Origin: Moheibacter sp035515075
GTDB lineage: Bacteria; Bacteroidota; Bacteroidia; Flavobacteriales; Weeksellaceae
Direction: 5' to 3'
Length of the DNA stretch: 64,000 nucleotides
Assembly: GCA_035515075.1 (NCBI GenBank)
Contig: DATJBZ010000013.1
Location: 25,264-89,263 of the forward strand
Shown here: positions 18,820 to 28,490 of the stretch, piece by piece
How positions within the stretch are numbered: the stretch's first letter is position 1
Layout of the letters: each line of letters opens with the position of its first letter
Program-made: the position numbers and the translations under genes
The notes under the pieces: model-generated
What the model was told of the DNA's origin: nothing
Databases searched by the model: none
What the model saw: the letters and a program-made list of their open reading frames with translations, nothing else

Positions 18820-19896
18820 TTACTGGTCTTCTCGGTTGTCGCTTTCTTCTTGTTTGCCTTCTTCGATGAGTTCATTGACTTCTTCGAATTCGCCTTTGTC
18901 CAAATCTTTGACCAACTCTTCTTGTGCTTCAGCATGGCGATCGATGCGAAATGTGCAGCCGATGGGAAAATGGTCAGAACCGATCGAAGGATAGGTGAAC
19001 AATTTGTCAATGAAAATGGTTGGACTGTGGAAGAGCAAATCCAGAGGCACCCGAAAGAACCAATATTGGGTATGAAAAGTGGCCAAAAGTCCTCTTCCAA
19101 TGCGTGCGTCGATCAAACGGCTGGTTTTTTTGAAAAGGATAGAAGATTTTGCCCAAGCAACATTGTTGAAATCACCTGTTACGATAACGGGCAATGAATG
19201 CTCGCGGACTTTTTTGGCGATGCTCAACAAATCCCCGTCTCTTTCTTTGGAATTCACTTCTTCTGTTGGACTTGGCGGTGGTGGATGGGCGCCGAAAAAT
19301 ACAAAACGATAACCATCATCAGTTTCTAATTCGGCTTCAATGCTGGGCAAATCATCGGCAACAAAAAAGTGGGTTTGAATTCGGTGGACTTTTAGTTTGG
19401 TGAAAAAGTGCATGCCATAGGTGTTTTCAAGCGTGACTTTTTCGAAATGTGGATAATCTTTTTCCAAAACCCTTAGGGCTTTCTCCCAATCGCTGTTGCT
19501 CTCCAATGTCAGGAAAATGTCGGGTTGTTCCCGTTGGATCAACTCAATGAATCGATCGTATTCTTGGTTGAATTGGTAAATGTTGCAAGAGATGATTTTG
19601 ACTTTTTCTGATGCATTATTTGTCATTTCAAATTTGGGACTTTTCCAGAATTTGGTGTAGCGCATCAAAATGTATAGGTGGTAAACTATGAATAGTAATT
19701 GAGCGCCTTGCAAATACCACAGCATGGCACTTTCATTTGTATAGAAAAATGCAAGGAAGAAAACCAGTATTTGTAAAGGCAGCAATTGAAGTTTGATGAA
19801 TTCGGCCACCCTAAAAATCCAATGTTGGTTTTGGATGAAAGGCAAAGCGCTCAGTACGATTAAAACAGTAGAAAGGATGATGATGGCGGTGGTCAT
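18820..19896 (-). CDS. Membrane-anchored endonuclease/exonuclease/phosphatase family protein
   Basis: 358 residues. Three hydrophobic helices fill about residues 1-85, followed by an EEP hydrolase domain with IISCNIYQFN (metal-binding Asn), IFLTLES (Glu), VTGDFNNV and GSDHFPIGC (Asp-His). The family cleaves phosphodiesters in nucleic acids or lipids; with this anchor the domain would sit on one face of the inner membrane. The last 35 residues are strongly acidic. It ends four bases from the convergent radical-SAM partner gene. Confidence 0.85.
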   Translation of the reverse strand: MTTAIIILSTVLIVLSALPFIQNQHWIFRVAEFIKLQLLPLQILVFFLAFFYTNESAMLWYLQGAQLLFIVYHLYILMRYTKFWKSPKFEMTNNASEKVKIISCNIYQFNQEYDRFIELIQREQPDIFLTLESNSDWEKALRVLEKDYPHFEKVTLENTYGMHFFTKLKVHRIQTHFFVADDLPSIEAELETDDGYRFVFFGAHPPPPSPTEEVNSKERDGDLLSIAKKVREHSLPVIVTGDFNNVAWAKSSILFKKTSRLIDARIGRGLLATFHTQYWFFRVPLDLLFHSPTIFIDKLFTYPSIGSDHFPIGCTFRIDRHAEAQEELVKDLDKGEFEEVNELIEEGKQEESDNREDQ

Positions 19897-20116
19897 AGGC
19901 AGTGGTTCAACGTTTTTTTACAATGAGCTGAGTTTCAAATATAGTGAAATCGTGCTGTTTTGGCTGAGGCTGCTGAAGTTTTAACGAAATATTGTTGTGT
20001 TGAATTGGTTCAAGCTCAATTAAAACAAGTGAATAGAAAGCATCCTAATGAAATGGCACAGGCTTCCCTAAATGTTGGAAACCTGTTTAGTTTGTTTCAT
20101 TTTCAAGCATAAAAAA

Positions 20117-20142
20117 AACAGCAGTAATTGCTTACTGCTGTT
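20117..20142 (-). terminator. Rho-independent terminator of the TonB receptor operon
   Basis: An 11-bp perfect stem (AACAGCAGTAA / TTACTGCTGTT) with loop TTGC. On the minus strand it is followed by eight T, and it lies 27 bases after the lipoprotein gene. It closely resembles the hairpin at 62863-62888. Confidence 0.85.
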
Positions 20143-20169
20143 GCATTAATGTTGTTTTATTTCAAAGGA

Positions 20170-21339
20170 TTAAATCCCGTCAAATCTAGCCCAGCCTTGT
20201 GCCCAGCTCGGAACTTCTACGCCATTTCCAGCACCAGTAGCATTTTCGTCTACAGTGTAAGCATGGGTTACATCGATGATTTCTCCTGCATTGTTTTTAC
20301 CTGTTGATTGTTTGCCTACATTGACAAATTTTACTTTGTCGATGAACAATTCTCCTGGGATCCAGTTCAATGTAATGTCGTGTTGGATATCGATACCTGT
20401 TGCCCAATTGGCCAAAACCACGTTGCTGATATTTCCTTTGGTTCCTTCTCTCAATTTCATTCCTTGAGGTTCACCACTTTCTGGAATCCCGATTAAAGTC
20501 AAGTTAGCAATTGAAGGGTTAGAGTAAGGTTGCGCAGCGTTGTTCGAACCATTTCCATCGGCTTCGATGCCACGGTTTCCTTTGCCGAAAGCTTCTTTGG
20601 CATACCAATAGGTATTGGTACCGTTCCATCCTTCTGTCCAGTCAAATTGATCGTCTTCGTTGCCTGTTGAAATCAAATAATTGGTGTTCACGGTTCCACC
20701 AAACCACTCAAATCCATCATCGCTTCCACCATATACTTGTACGTATTCGATGGTTGTTCCACGGCCTACACCAAACATACTCAAACCGTTGAATTCTTTT
20801 TCAGAGGTAAAGTTGGCGCCAGAATATTCAATTCTCAAATAACGGATCGAGCCCGAGTTGTCATTGGTGCTGCTTCCGCCATAAGGCAAATCACCTACTT
20901 CAGACATGGCAGTTCCTGTTCTGTTGATCGGTGCATTTCCACATATGACTAATCCACCCCAATCTGCTGATTTTGGCGCAGAACTCGCGCTGGTCATCAC
21001 AACAGGATTGGTAGAAGTTCCGTTCACAAATATTTTTGCATTTTGCCCAATGGCGATGAACGCACTTGTACCGCCAGAACCGACAATTTTGGTTCCTGCT
21101 GGAATGGTCAAAGTAGCTTTGTCCAATACTTTTACGGGTCCGTTCAATTTGTAGACTTTGCTCGCATCCAAAACGATGTCTGTTCCTTCTCCTGTAAAGG
21201 TTCCTTGGAAGTTGTCTGGGTTGATTTCAACGGTGGAAGTGTCTCCTCCATTGCCTGAATCGTCATTGCTACAGCTTCCTAAAAAAACTGATGAACTAAG
21301 GAACAATGCTCCTGCGAATTTGATTGCTGATTTTTTCAT
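20170..21339 (-). CDS. Surface lipoprotein with beta-helix-like repeats, partner of a TonB-dependent receptor
   Basis: 389 residues from the ATG at 21339; an ATG four codons earlier is possible. The signal ends with lipobox VFLGSC followed by NDDSGNGGD, typical of export to the cell surface in Bacteroidota. The body is rich in Gly, Asn, Thr and aromatic residues (ADWGGLVICGNAPINRTG, YGGSSTNDNSGSIRYLRIEY), in the pattern of a right-handed beta-helix. Homologues are often mislabelled as multidrug transporters; nothing here supports transport. It follows the receptor gene by 24 bases and is likely its binding partner or an extracellular enzyme. Substrate unknown. Confidence 0.75.
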   Translation of the reverse strand: MKKSAIKFAGALFLSSSVFLGSCSNDDSGNGGDTSTVEINPDNFQGTFTGEGTDIVLDASKVYKLNGPVKVLDKATLTIPAGTKIVGSGGTSAFIAIGQNAKIFVNGTSTNPVVMTSASSAPKSADWGGLVICGNAPINRTGTAMSEVGDLPYGGSSTNDNSGSIRYLRIEYSGANFTSEKEFNGLSMFGVGRGTTIEYVQVYGGSDDGFEWFGGTVNTNYLISTGNEDDQFDWTEGWNGTNTYWYAKEAFGKGNRGIEADGNGSNNAAQPYSNPSIANLTLIGIPESGEPQGMKLREGTKGNISNVVLANWATGIDIQHDITLNWIPGELFIDKVKFVNVGKQSTGKNNAGEIIDVTHAYTVDENATGAGNGVEVPSWAQGWARFDGI

Positions 21340-21363
21340 TTGAATTTGCATTTATGAATTGAT

Positions 21364-24117
21364 TTAAAATTGATAATTAACGCCTAAGCTAAATTGGGCT
21401 CCTTTTTTATAGTGAAGCACGGTGATGTTTTGGGTAGCATTTTCTTGGGTGCGCTCAAAGCTGGGGTTCAACAAGTTTTTGGCTTGGAAATTAAAGCCCA
21501 AATGCGCGTTGAGTTTGGTTCGTAAAATGAAATCCAAAGAACCCAAGCCTTTTTCCACAATGTTTCCACGACCGTCTGTGCCCAAAGCATAAATGCGGTC
21601 AGAGAAATATTGGTAAGCTACTGTCATGAGCAAGTTTTTGTCATTTTGCCAATCTTTGCTGAAGCTGATGTCCCCGTTGATCAACCAATCTGAAGCACCT
21701 TGAAAGCGATCGCGGTCATTGGTGAAATTGGCGTTCAAACGACTGCCACTATTCAATAAGGTTTCATTGAAAATCTTTTCACTGTTCAATTCTTGTTGGG
21801 TATAAGCATACGAAGCATTGGCGCCCACGGTGAACTGTACAGGGTTCTCAGATGCAGAACGGTAAATTGATTTTCTCAAAGCGATTTCTCCTCCCAAAAC
21901 ATAGCCCCAATCACCGGTGTTGGTGAAAGAGATGTCGTCTGTAGAAGAAGCGACGGTGAATTTGTTGATCGGATTCAAAATGTACTTTCCAAAACCAGTC
22001 AATGAAATCAATTCCCCAGCATTGGGGAAAATTTCCCATTTCAAGTCCAAGTTGTAATCATCTGAAGCGTAGGTTGTCGGCCAGCCATAGACTGTTTCCC
22101 CCAATTCTTCGTACATGAACAAAGCTCTTTCCTTGAACTGTGGCAAAGTATAGGTTTTGCTAGCGCCCAAACGTAAATTTTGATCGTTGTTGATGGCGTA
22201 TTTCAGGTTCAAGCTCGGTAAGAATTGTACTTCGCTCAATTTGTTTTGATCGCCTTGCGGATCCAATGAAGTGTTCCACTCGACAGTTTGCTCCACATTT
22301 TCTGCTCTTAAGCCCAATACAGCTGTGAACTTGGGAGAAAATAGGTATTCGATATTGGCAAAACCACCATGGATATTTTGTTCTGCTTTGTAAAATTGTG
22401 GGGCCAAACTTTGTCCAGAAAAAGTAGATAGTTGAAAGGCGCCAGCAGCATAGTTGTCAGCATTGTAAAAAGCGTCTAAATTGTTGAAATCAACGATTTG
22501 CATGGCTTGATTGGGAGATAAGTTGTATTGCATTGCTTCAAAATCACGTTTTTTGAAACGCCCATTGTAACCTACAGTCAATTTGCCTTTGTACTTATTG
22601 TCTTCATTTTCGGCAAATTTAAAAGCCATGTTCAAATTTCCAACGATTTCATTTTCGTCCAAAACCTGAAAATAACGGTGGTTCAAGGAAGCGGATGAAT
22701 TCGCCAATACGTAACTGTTCAGTGCAGATTTCCATTCGACAATGTTTTGAAAACGGTCAGGCATATCGCTGTTGATGGTGTTCAAAGCCACGCCCCAGTT
22801 CAACTGTACGCGCTCATTGAAGTCGTGTTTTCCCAACAATTGGTTGATCCACATTTGGTTTTGAACAAAAGTTCCTCGTCTTAGAAAACCGCCTTCGTTG
22901 GCATTGTCGCGCATGTATCCTTGGCCTTCTTCCAATTTTTGATGGCTGGAATGGATGAACAAACTGTTGAAATTAATTTTGTTTTTTGGGTCAATTTTAA
23001 GCGATAGGTTCAAAAATCCAGTGGTATTGGTTTGGTAATTGAAAGCTTCATATCGTTCAAAATCTTTTCCTTGTACCGTTCCTTGCATGTTGATACCGGA
23101 TTTCAAATAACCCTCTTCGATGCTGTTGTAGTCATTGTCATGCGAAGCGGTCAAAAAGAAACTGAATTGACTTTGGTCGCCCAATTTGAATTTTTCGCCT
23201 GTGGCAATGGAAAAGCCAGAACCCAAGTATTTTGATTTTTTCGGATTCAAACTGTTCTCAAAAGCATATGAATTAAGGGTATTGGGATTTTTTGTTTTGC
23301 TGAAACCCAGCCAGTCAAAGCCTTGTTGCAAACGGAAGTTGTCATGACTGACTGCATTGGTGTTCATTGATTTTTTCATGCCCAATTGAAAAAATCCTTT
23401 TCCAGTTTGACTTTTGGAAGAAATGTTGACATTTCCACCTGCGAAATCTCCAAAGAAAGTACTGTTGTACACTTTTTCGATGTCGATATAACTCAAAATG
23501 TCGGTTGTAAATAAAGACAAATCAATGTTTTTGTACTCGGGATCATTGGAAGGAATGGGCAAGCCATTCAATGTTGTAGAATTGTATCTGTCGCCCAAAC
23601 CGCGCACATACACTACGCTGGAGCCTTCTTGTTTGGAGATGCCACTGACTTTGGTCAAAGCGGAAGCCACGTCGCTGACGCCTTTTCTTTCCAATTCTTT
23701 CAAACCAATGTTTTCAGTAATGCTGACCGATTGTTTTTGCAAGTTAAGCAAGGCGGCCTCGTTTTCACGGTTGACCGTTCTGGAAATGGTCGCTTCACCC
23801 AATTGGGTGGTCATTTCTTCCTGAGTCAAAACGATAGACAATTCTAATTTTTGATTGGCTGTTAAAAGAATCGGATGTGATTGTTCGTTGTAACCAAAAG
23901 CGGAAACACCCATCAATTGTTCGCCTATTTCAACCGTTAATTCAAACAGACCATCTTCGTCGGTGAAAGCAGCATGCTCAGTTCCATCAATCCACACATC
24001 GGCCATACCAATTGCCGCACCTAATTCATCTTTTATGGTTCCATAAATCATCGCTGTATCCTGCGCTTTGGCGATAGAACCCATCAATAACAGTATTATT
24101 GGAATAATTTTGTTCAT
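21364..24117 (-). CDS. TonB-dependent outer-membrane receptor with carboxypeptidase-regulatory-like domain
   Basis: 917 residues. A signal peptide ends at AKAQ (residue 19), then a regulatory-like beta-sandwich to about residue 100. The plug has SDVASALTKVSGISK, YVRGLGDRYNSTTLNG and DLSLFTTDILSYIDIEKVY, and about 680 residues of barrel follow, ending with the aromatic SLGVNYQF that outer-membrane proteins use for assembly. It imports an unknown ligand using TonB energy. It heads a two-gene operon with the beta-helix lipoprotein and carries a palindromic site about 257-276 bases upstream. Confidence 0.93.
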   Translation of the reverse strand: MNKIIPIILLLMGSIAKAQDTAMIYGTIKDELGAAIGMADVWIDGTEHAAFTDEDGLFELTVEIGEQLMGVSAFGYNEQSHPILLTANQKLELSIVLTQEEMTTQLGEATISRTVNRENEAALLNLQKQSVSITENIGLKELERKGVSDVASALTKVSGISKQEGSSVVYVRGLGDRYNSTTLNGLPIPSNDPEYKNIDLSLFTTDILSYIDIEKVYNSTFFGDFAGGNVNISSKSQTGKGFFQLGMKKSMNTNAVSHDNFRLQQGFDWLGFSKTKNPNTLNSYAFENSLNPKKSKYLGSGFSIATGEKFKLGDQSQFSFFLTASHDNDYNSIEEGYLKSGINMQGTVQGKDFERYEAFNYQTNTTGFLNLSLKIDPKNKINFNSLFIHSSHQKLEEGQGYMRDNANEGGFLRRGTFVQNQMWINQLLGKHDFNERVQLNWGVALNTINSDMPDRFQNIVEWKSALNSYVLANSSASLNHRYFQVLDENEIVGNLNMAFKFAENEDNKYKGKLTVGYNGRFKKRDFEAMQYNLSPNQAMQIVDFNNLDAFYNADNYAAGAFQLSTFSGQSLAPQFYKAEQNIHGGFANIEYLFSPKFTAVLGLRAENVEQTVEWNTSLDPQGDQNKLSEVQFLPSLNLKYAINNDQNLRLGASKTYTLPQFKERALFMYEELGETVYGWPTTYASDDYNLDLKWEIFPNAGELISLTGFGKYILNPINKFTVASSTDDISFTNTGDWGYVLGGEIALRKSIYRSASENPVQFTVGANASYAYTQQELNSEKIFNETLLNSGSRLNANFTNDRDRFQGASDWLINGDISFSKDWQNDKNLLMTVAYQYFSDRIYALGTDGRGNIVEKGLGSLDFILRTKLNAHLGFNFQAKNLLNPSFERTQENATQNITVLHYKKGAQFSLGVNYQF

Positions 24118-24357
24118 TTTCTTGTTTCAATTTTCTTTGCAAAGAACTGAAAGAAATGAAGTGCGTGGTGCTCGAATACTTTAAGGATAAATCAAGTTAA
24201 GGTTAAGAAGTAAAGTTACAGTAAACTCAATATTAAGGATTTGGGTGCAATGCGTTTATTGTGAAAACCAAAGAGGGTAAAACACCTTTTCAAATGCTCA
24301 AATTGGGCTTTTGTGGACATTGTTTTTTTGTCATGCATTCTCACACTAAACTAACAC

Positions 24358-24393
24358 TATCCATGGAGTATCCATGAAGTATCCATACTTCAT
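24358..24393. promoter_or_regulatory. Iteron plus palindromic operator candidate upstream of the TonB receptor gene
   Basis: TATCCAT occurs three times with an exact 11-base period (24358, 24369, 24380). The right half overlaps a perfect inverted repeat, ATGAAGTAT-CC-ATACTTCAT (24374-24393), of 9 bp arms and a two-base centre. This is the form of a site for a dimeric regulator. The receptor gene starts at 24117 on the minus strand, so the site is upstream of it. Confidence 0.45.
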
Positions 24394-24809
24394 CTTAGTC
24401 GGAAACTAGTAGTTTAATTGTACTGAAAAAGTGGGTTGATGGCTAAGGTTTTTGCTGGTCTTTGTTTCATTTTTTTTGAATATGGAAATCAAAGGTTGAA
24501 ATGCATTGGTTTCATTAGTGCGCTTTCACCGATAAACTGATGTGGCGAACGATTTCTCGTTGCAATTGGGCGTTTCCTACTTGGTGATGCGTAGAAATTG
24601 GGCACTAGAAAAGCAGTTGTTTGTTTTGACATTAAGAAATTAAGGTCATTAAGAAGGGCTTAAGAAAACCACATAGTCACATAGTTTTTTGGAGGAATGT
24701 AGCAGGTGATAGTTTCATCTGCGATGAATAGCGGAGCTTGATTTAATTGGGTGAAAAACATGCCACCCAAACCCTCCCTTCGAAATGGAGGGCTTTATTC
24801 GTTTTTTTG

Positions 24810-24846
24810 TAATCTTTTAAACTGTCTGAGTTTTGGGGGATTTACA
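24810..24846. repeat. Left copy of an imperfect 37-bp direct repeat
   Basis: Compared with 29165-29201, 33 of 37 positions agree, and the first 17 bases (TAATCTTTTAAACTGTC) are identical. The two copies bracket the efflux gene cluster. Confidence 0.65.
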
Positions 24847-24881
24847 TTAAGAATAAGATCATTTTATGCTTCCAGAACGAC

Positions 24882-26042
24882 TTATTTTACTTCTTTTTTA
24901 GCCTTATTAATCTTCAATTGTAAAATAACGACTGACAGAGCAAAAGTTACAATCGCAATAATGGCCAATCCCCCAATCGATCCACTTACCAAATCGGCAG
25001 TACCTTGCTCAATAACCAAAGTCCTAAATATATGTAAATAATGTGTCAACGGAATACAATTGGCTATCCAGATGACCCATTCTGGCATTTGACTCAAAGG
25101 CCAGGTGAATCCACTCAAAATAAAGGATGGCGTAGCAATTACCATCAGAATCTCAGTTGCTTGCAATTGTGTAGGAATCGCTGCGCTAACCAATATGCCG
25201 ATGAAACTTACAGCCAATAAAAATAAGATAGATGCACCCCAAAAAGTAAAACCCTCTATATGTAAAGGCATTCTATACCAAACGGAATAGCCATAATACA
25301 TCGCAAAAATCAACACTGACATTAGCAAATAAGGCGTTATCTTCATCAAGATAAGTTTAAATACGTTAGATGACTTTTTGACAAGTTCTGTGAATGTACC
25401 TTTTTCAAACTCAGAAGCAAAGCTCAATGCTAAGGCAAGCATCATTATCTGTTGAAAAACAGTCAGCAACACTCCAGGCAGCATAAAATACAGGTAGTTT
25501 CCAGAGCGAAAATTCTGTTTGATTATAGTTGTTTTGAATGGCTCGTATTGTTGAGCAGCTACATAGGCAGGTACACCTTTTTTCTCTTGCGCCTTGATTT
25601 GAATTCCCGCTTTGAGCGTTGCAGCACATACATTGACAGCCATCATAGCATAATTGGAGGTCAGCGTATTGGACGTATTGACAAACATGCTCATCTCCGT
25701 ACTTCTATTGTAGTTGATGTCCGAAGAAAAGTTTTTTGGGATATTAACAACTACAGTAGCTTCTCTTTTCATAGCAATAGCATGCGCTTGCATAGGATCA
25801 TTCAATACATCAGATACATATATAACTTCATTTTCGTTAAACATATCGATAAGCTGCTTAGACAATGGACTTTGATCTTCATCAACCACTACGATAGGGA
25901 GATTTGTCACAGTTCCTTTTTTGTATACAGAGCCTATCAATACTCCGTACATTATCGGTGCACCGATAAAAAGCACCATCAACACTTTATTTTGAAAAAA
26001 CAGTTGAAATTCTCGTTTGACTAAGAATAAAAAACTCTTCAT
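24882..26042 (-). CDS. ABC-2 type transporter permease (YhhJ/YbhR-like)
   Basis: 386 residues with one N-terminal helix (about 20-37), a large exported loop up to about residue 180, and five hydrophobic helices in the C-terminal half, including FILSGFTWPLSQMPEW, a hallmark of this permease family. It would form an inner-membrane channel working with the HlyD and TolC proteins encoded just upstream. No gene for an ATP-binding subunit is present in the cluster, so the energy source is not explained. Codon use is richer in TTA, CTT, CTC and ATA than the flanking genes, which points to transfer. It is the last gene of a three-gene operon. Confidence 0.85.
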   Translation of the reverse strand: MKSFLFLVKREFQLFFQNKVLMVLFIGAPIMYGVLIGSVYKKGTVTNLPIVVVDEDQSPLSKQLIDMFNENEVIYVSDVLNDPMQAHAIAMKREATVVVNIPKNFSSDINYNRSTEMSMFVNTSNTLTSNYAMMAVNVCAATLKAGIQIKAQEKKGVPAYVAAQQYEPFKTTIIKQNFRSGNYLYFMLPGVLLTVFQQIMMLALALSFASEFEKGTFTELVKKSSNVFKLILMKITPYLLMSVLIFAMYYGYSVWYRMPLHIEGFTFWGASILFLLAVSFIGILVSAAIPTQLQATEILMVIATPSFILSGFTWPLSQMPEWVIWIANCIPLTHYLHIFRTLVIEQGTADLVSGSIGGLAIIAIVTFALSVVILQLKINKAKKEVK

Positions 26043-26050
26043 AGTACAAT

Positions 26051-27016
26051 CTATTTAATTCCTTCTACAATAAATGTAGCTTTCGTAAGCAATGATTTAC
26101 TCTCTTCCAAATCCGTAGGTTTCAAGCGTACTTCAAATAGAGATTCTTGTTGTTCAAAATCAGGATAAGCTGTAGTAATATTTGCGTAAGAAGTCAATGC
26201 TTTGACGGTCACTACTGTGGCTTGAATCATTTTATTATTTAGATATGGTACTTTCAATGTTACATTAGTACCTTTCTGAAAGTCTTTGATGCGGCTTTCG
26301 GGTACAGTCACACGAAAATACGTGCCATCTGTAATGTATCCAGACGCCAAACTGTAACCAGCTAAAGCAAGTTCGCCGACCTTGAGATTGATGGTCTCAA
26401 TAGACATATCTTGAGGCGCGATAATGTAACGCTCTTTTGCTGCGATATTTACTTCACTTACTGCTCCGATAGCACGTTCTTTCTGCCCTAAAGCCATTTT
26501 TTGTTGCTCTATACGTAATCCGTGATTTACATCAGCTAATTCAGCTTGAGCAGCTATGTATTGATTTTTAGCGCCTTGATATTTAACATATACTTCATCG
26601 TACTTTTGTTGAGATACCAAAGAGTCTATCAATAAATTACGCATACGATCTAATGATTTTTGCGCATAATCATACTGCTCTTTCAATCCGTTTATTTTCG
26701 CTTGCAATTGTTTCACTTGTCCCGTTGTTGCCCCTTTTACAGCCATATCATATTGCGCTTGAGCAGATTCTAATGCTCCTTGAGCTTGGATGGATTTCGC
26801 TTCTACCTCAGGCAATTCCAAGATGATAAGTGTATCTCCTTTGTGCACGAATTGTCCTTCTTCGACCAAAATCTTTTCGATTTTGCCTGGTACCTTAGTG
26901 GTGACAGCGATTTGGTCACGCTCTATTTTACCTTCCAGCGTTTTTTCTTGTTTATTATTTGACTGACAGCTTTGTAGTGTAGTCAATAATAGTAAAGTAT
27001 ATGCGAATTTTTTCAT
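26051..27016 (-). CDS. HlyD-family periplasmic adaptor of an efflux system, lipoprotein
   Basis: 321 residues. The N-terminus has a signal with lipobox TLQSC, so it is likely a lipoprotein. The biotinyl-lipoyl-like half-motif KVPGKIEKILVEEGQFVHKGD is followed by a long coiled-coil (about 75-180) and a beta-barrel part with AGYSLASGYITDGTYFRV. It bridges the inner-membrane permease and the TolC protein. It starts three bases after the tolC-like gene stops and ends eight bases before the permease gene, all in one operon with atypical codon use. Confidence 0.9.
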   Translation of the reverse strand: MKKFAYTLLLLTTLQSCQSNNKQEKTLEGKIERDQIAVTTKVPGKIEKILVEEGQFVHKGDTLIILELPEVEAKSIQAQGALESAQAQYDMAVKGATTGQVKQLQAKINGLKEQYDYAQKSLDRMRNLLIDSLVSQQKYDEVYVKYQGAKNQYIAAQAELADVNHGLRIEQQKMALGQKERAIGAVSEVNIAAKERYIIAPQDMSIETINLKVGELALAGYSLASGYITDGTYFRVTVPESRIKDFQKGTNVTLKVPYLNNKMIQATVVTVKALTSYANITTAYPDFEQQESLFEVRLKPTDLEESKSLLTKATFIVEGIK

Positions 27017-27019
27017 GAT

Positions 27020-28408
27020 TTATTGTATGATAGTTTGGTATAGATTTCCATTTGATTTTAACACTTCTGAAGCAGCTTGTCGCTGGTTCAATACTTGATT
27101 GAAATAACTTAGCGATTGTTTATAAAATTCGTTCTCTGCTTGCAGTCGCTCGGTCACGTCCAAAAGACCTTCTTCAAATTGTCTCGACGCAAGAATTAGG
27201 TTATTTTTCGCTATCGTCATCTGTTGTTCATTTATCCCCAACTTTTTGTTGAATAACAAGTAATCAGACTTTGTCTTTCGTTGTAATAATGAAAGTTTAT
27301 CTTTGGTATCTTTTAATTTGTTTTCATTTATCTGAAGATCAAGTTTCGCCTTTTCGATAGCAATTTTGTGTGTATTACCTTCGAAAATAGTCCATTTAGC
27401 ACCAACACCGATAGCAAACGAAGGTGCCAACTGAAGATGATTCGATCTGAATTTCAAATCATCTAAAAGTGGTAAATCTTTCACTGTCATCCGTGTATCA
27501 AAAGCATTAATATACGAAGCATTTACAAAAGCAAATACCATTGGCAGTTTAGCTCCTTGCTCTTTTTTGAGAACATATTTATATGCTTCGCCTGATGCCT
27601 CCAAAGCCTGAAGTTCTTTTCTATTCATCACAAAAGAATTCTCATCTAGATCCAATGGCTGTAGTGTATAAGCAATATCGTGCAAGGACTCCATGGGCAT
27701 CCCTGTTATCTCTTGCAATCTGAAATACAATAATTCGCGACCACTTTTGACCTCTTCACGTTTCGATTCCAGTTCGAGCATGGCCAATTTGATTTTATCT
27801 CTATCGTATGGAATAGCGACACCATTTTCTATAGCTTTGATTACTTTCAGATGTTCTCGATTTAACCTTTTTTCGGAGTCATCAATCAGCAGATCTACTT
27901 CTTTCAATAACATTAATTGATCAAAAGAACTCAAAACATCCTGAGCTATTTGATCGTAGCTTGCTTCTGCTAATAAATTTTGAGCTTTATATTTTTGTTC
28001 TAATGCTTTTAGCCCATTTGAGATCTGCAATCCACTAAATATTACTTGTGTAGCAGTAAGACCTCCTATTGCGATTTGAGATGACATATTGCCATTGGTC
28101 GAGCCCTCGAATAAATTCAATCCAGTAAACGGCAATGTTTGTGTTGGCAGATCTAAGTTTAAACCTGTATTCACGTACCCATACATTGCATTTGCCGAAA
28201 CCGTCGGCAACAATTTTCCTTTTAAATCTTCGCGATCCAAAGCGGTCTTCTGATTAGTGAGTATTGTATTTTGAATCTCTTTGTTATATTGGACGGCTTG
28301 TCGAACTGGATTTTTGAAGATTTCCAATTGACTTTGTCCAAATACAGGAACAGTGCAACACAGCATTGTACCTAATAATGGCATCCATTTAAAAAAAGAT
28401 TTTTTCAT
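27020..28408 (-). CDS. TolC-family outer-membrane efflux protein
   Basis: 462 residues with a signal peptide ending VFGQ and two repeats of the outer membrane efflux protein fold: long amphipathic helices (for example in 40-75, 140-230 and 335-460) with short beta segments between. It forms the outer-membrane exit duct for the HlyD/permease pair. Leucine and isoleucine codons are more mixed than in the flanking chromosome genes. It lies 82 bases after the Crp-type regulator, first in the three-gene structural operon. Confidence 0.9.
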   Translation of the reverse strand: MKKSFFKWMPLLGTMLCCTVPVFGQSQLEIFKNPVRQAVQYNKEIQNTILTNQKTALDREDLKGKLLPTVSANAMYGYVNTGLNLDLPTQTLPFTGLNLFEGSTNGNMSSQIAIGGLTATQVIFSGLQISNGLKALEQKYKAQNLLAEASYDQIAQDVLSSFDQLMLLKEVDLLIDDSEKRLNREHLKVIKAIENGVAIPYDRDKIKLAMLELESKREEVKSGRELLYFRLQEITGMPMESLHDIAYTLQPLDLDENSFVMNRKELQALEASGEAYKYVLKKEQGAKLPMVFAFVNASYINAFDTRMTVKDLPLLDDLKFRSNHLQLAPSFAIGVGAKWTIFEGNTHKIAIEKAKLDLQINENKLKDTKDKLSLLQRKTKSDYLLFNKKLGINEQQMTIAKNNLILASRQFEEGLLDVTERLQAENEFYKQSLSYFNQVLNQRQAASEVLKSNGNLYQTIIQ

Positions 28409-28490
28409 TTTTATAATTCATATTGTTGATGACGGTACAAAATTGCAATATGTTTCTGTATTTATTTTTAAGATATCTTAAAAAATGACT

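Larger units (their letters stand above)
24118..24881. other. Intergenic region with iterons, palindrome and an imperfect hairpin; no gene seen
   Basis: 764 bases between the TonB receptor gene and the ABC permease gene. It holds three TATCCAT iterons and an overlapping palindrome (24358-24393), an imperfect GC-rich inverted repeat ACCCTCC...GGAGGGC around 24770-24793, and one end of the direct repeat at 24810-24846. Short open frames in between show no family features and no convincing start. The stretch near 24520-24610 has a more coding-like look on the minus strand but is broken by stops. Confidence 0.6.

Noticed and set aside
24439..24543. A 34-codon open frame in the 24118-24881 region
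   Set aside because: No promoter, no family features and amino-acid content like random AT-rich DNA.
24520..24610. Minus-strand coding-like stretch, possible transposase remnant
   Set aside because: Stops break it in all frames and no family motif could be named.
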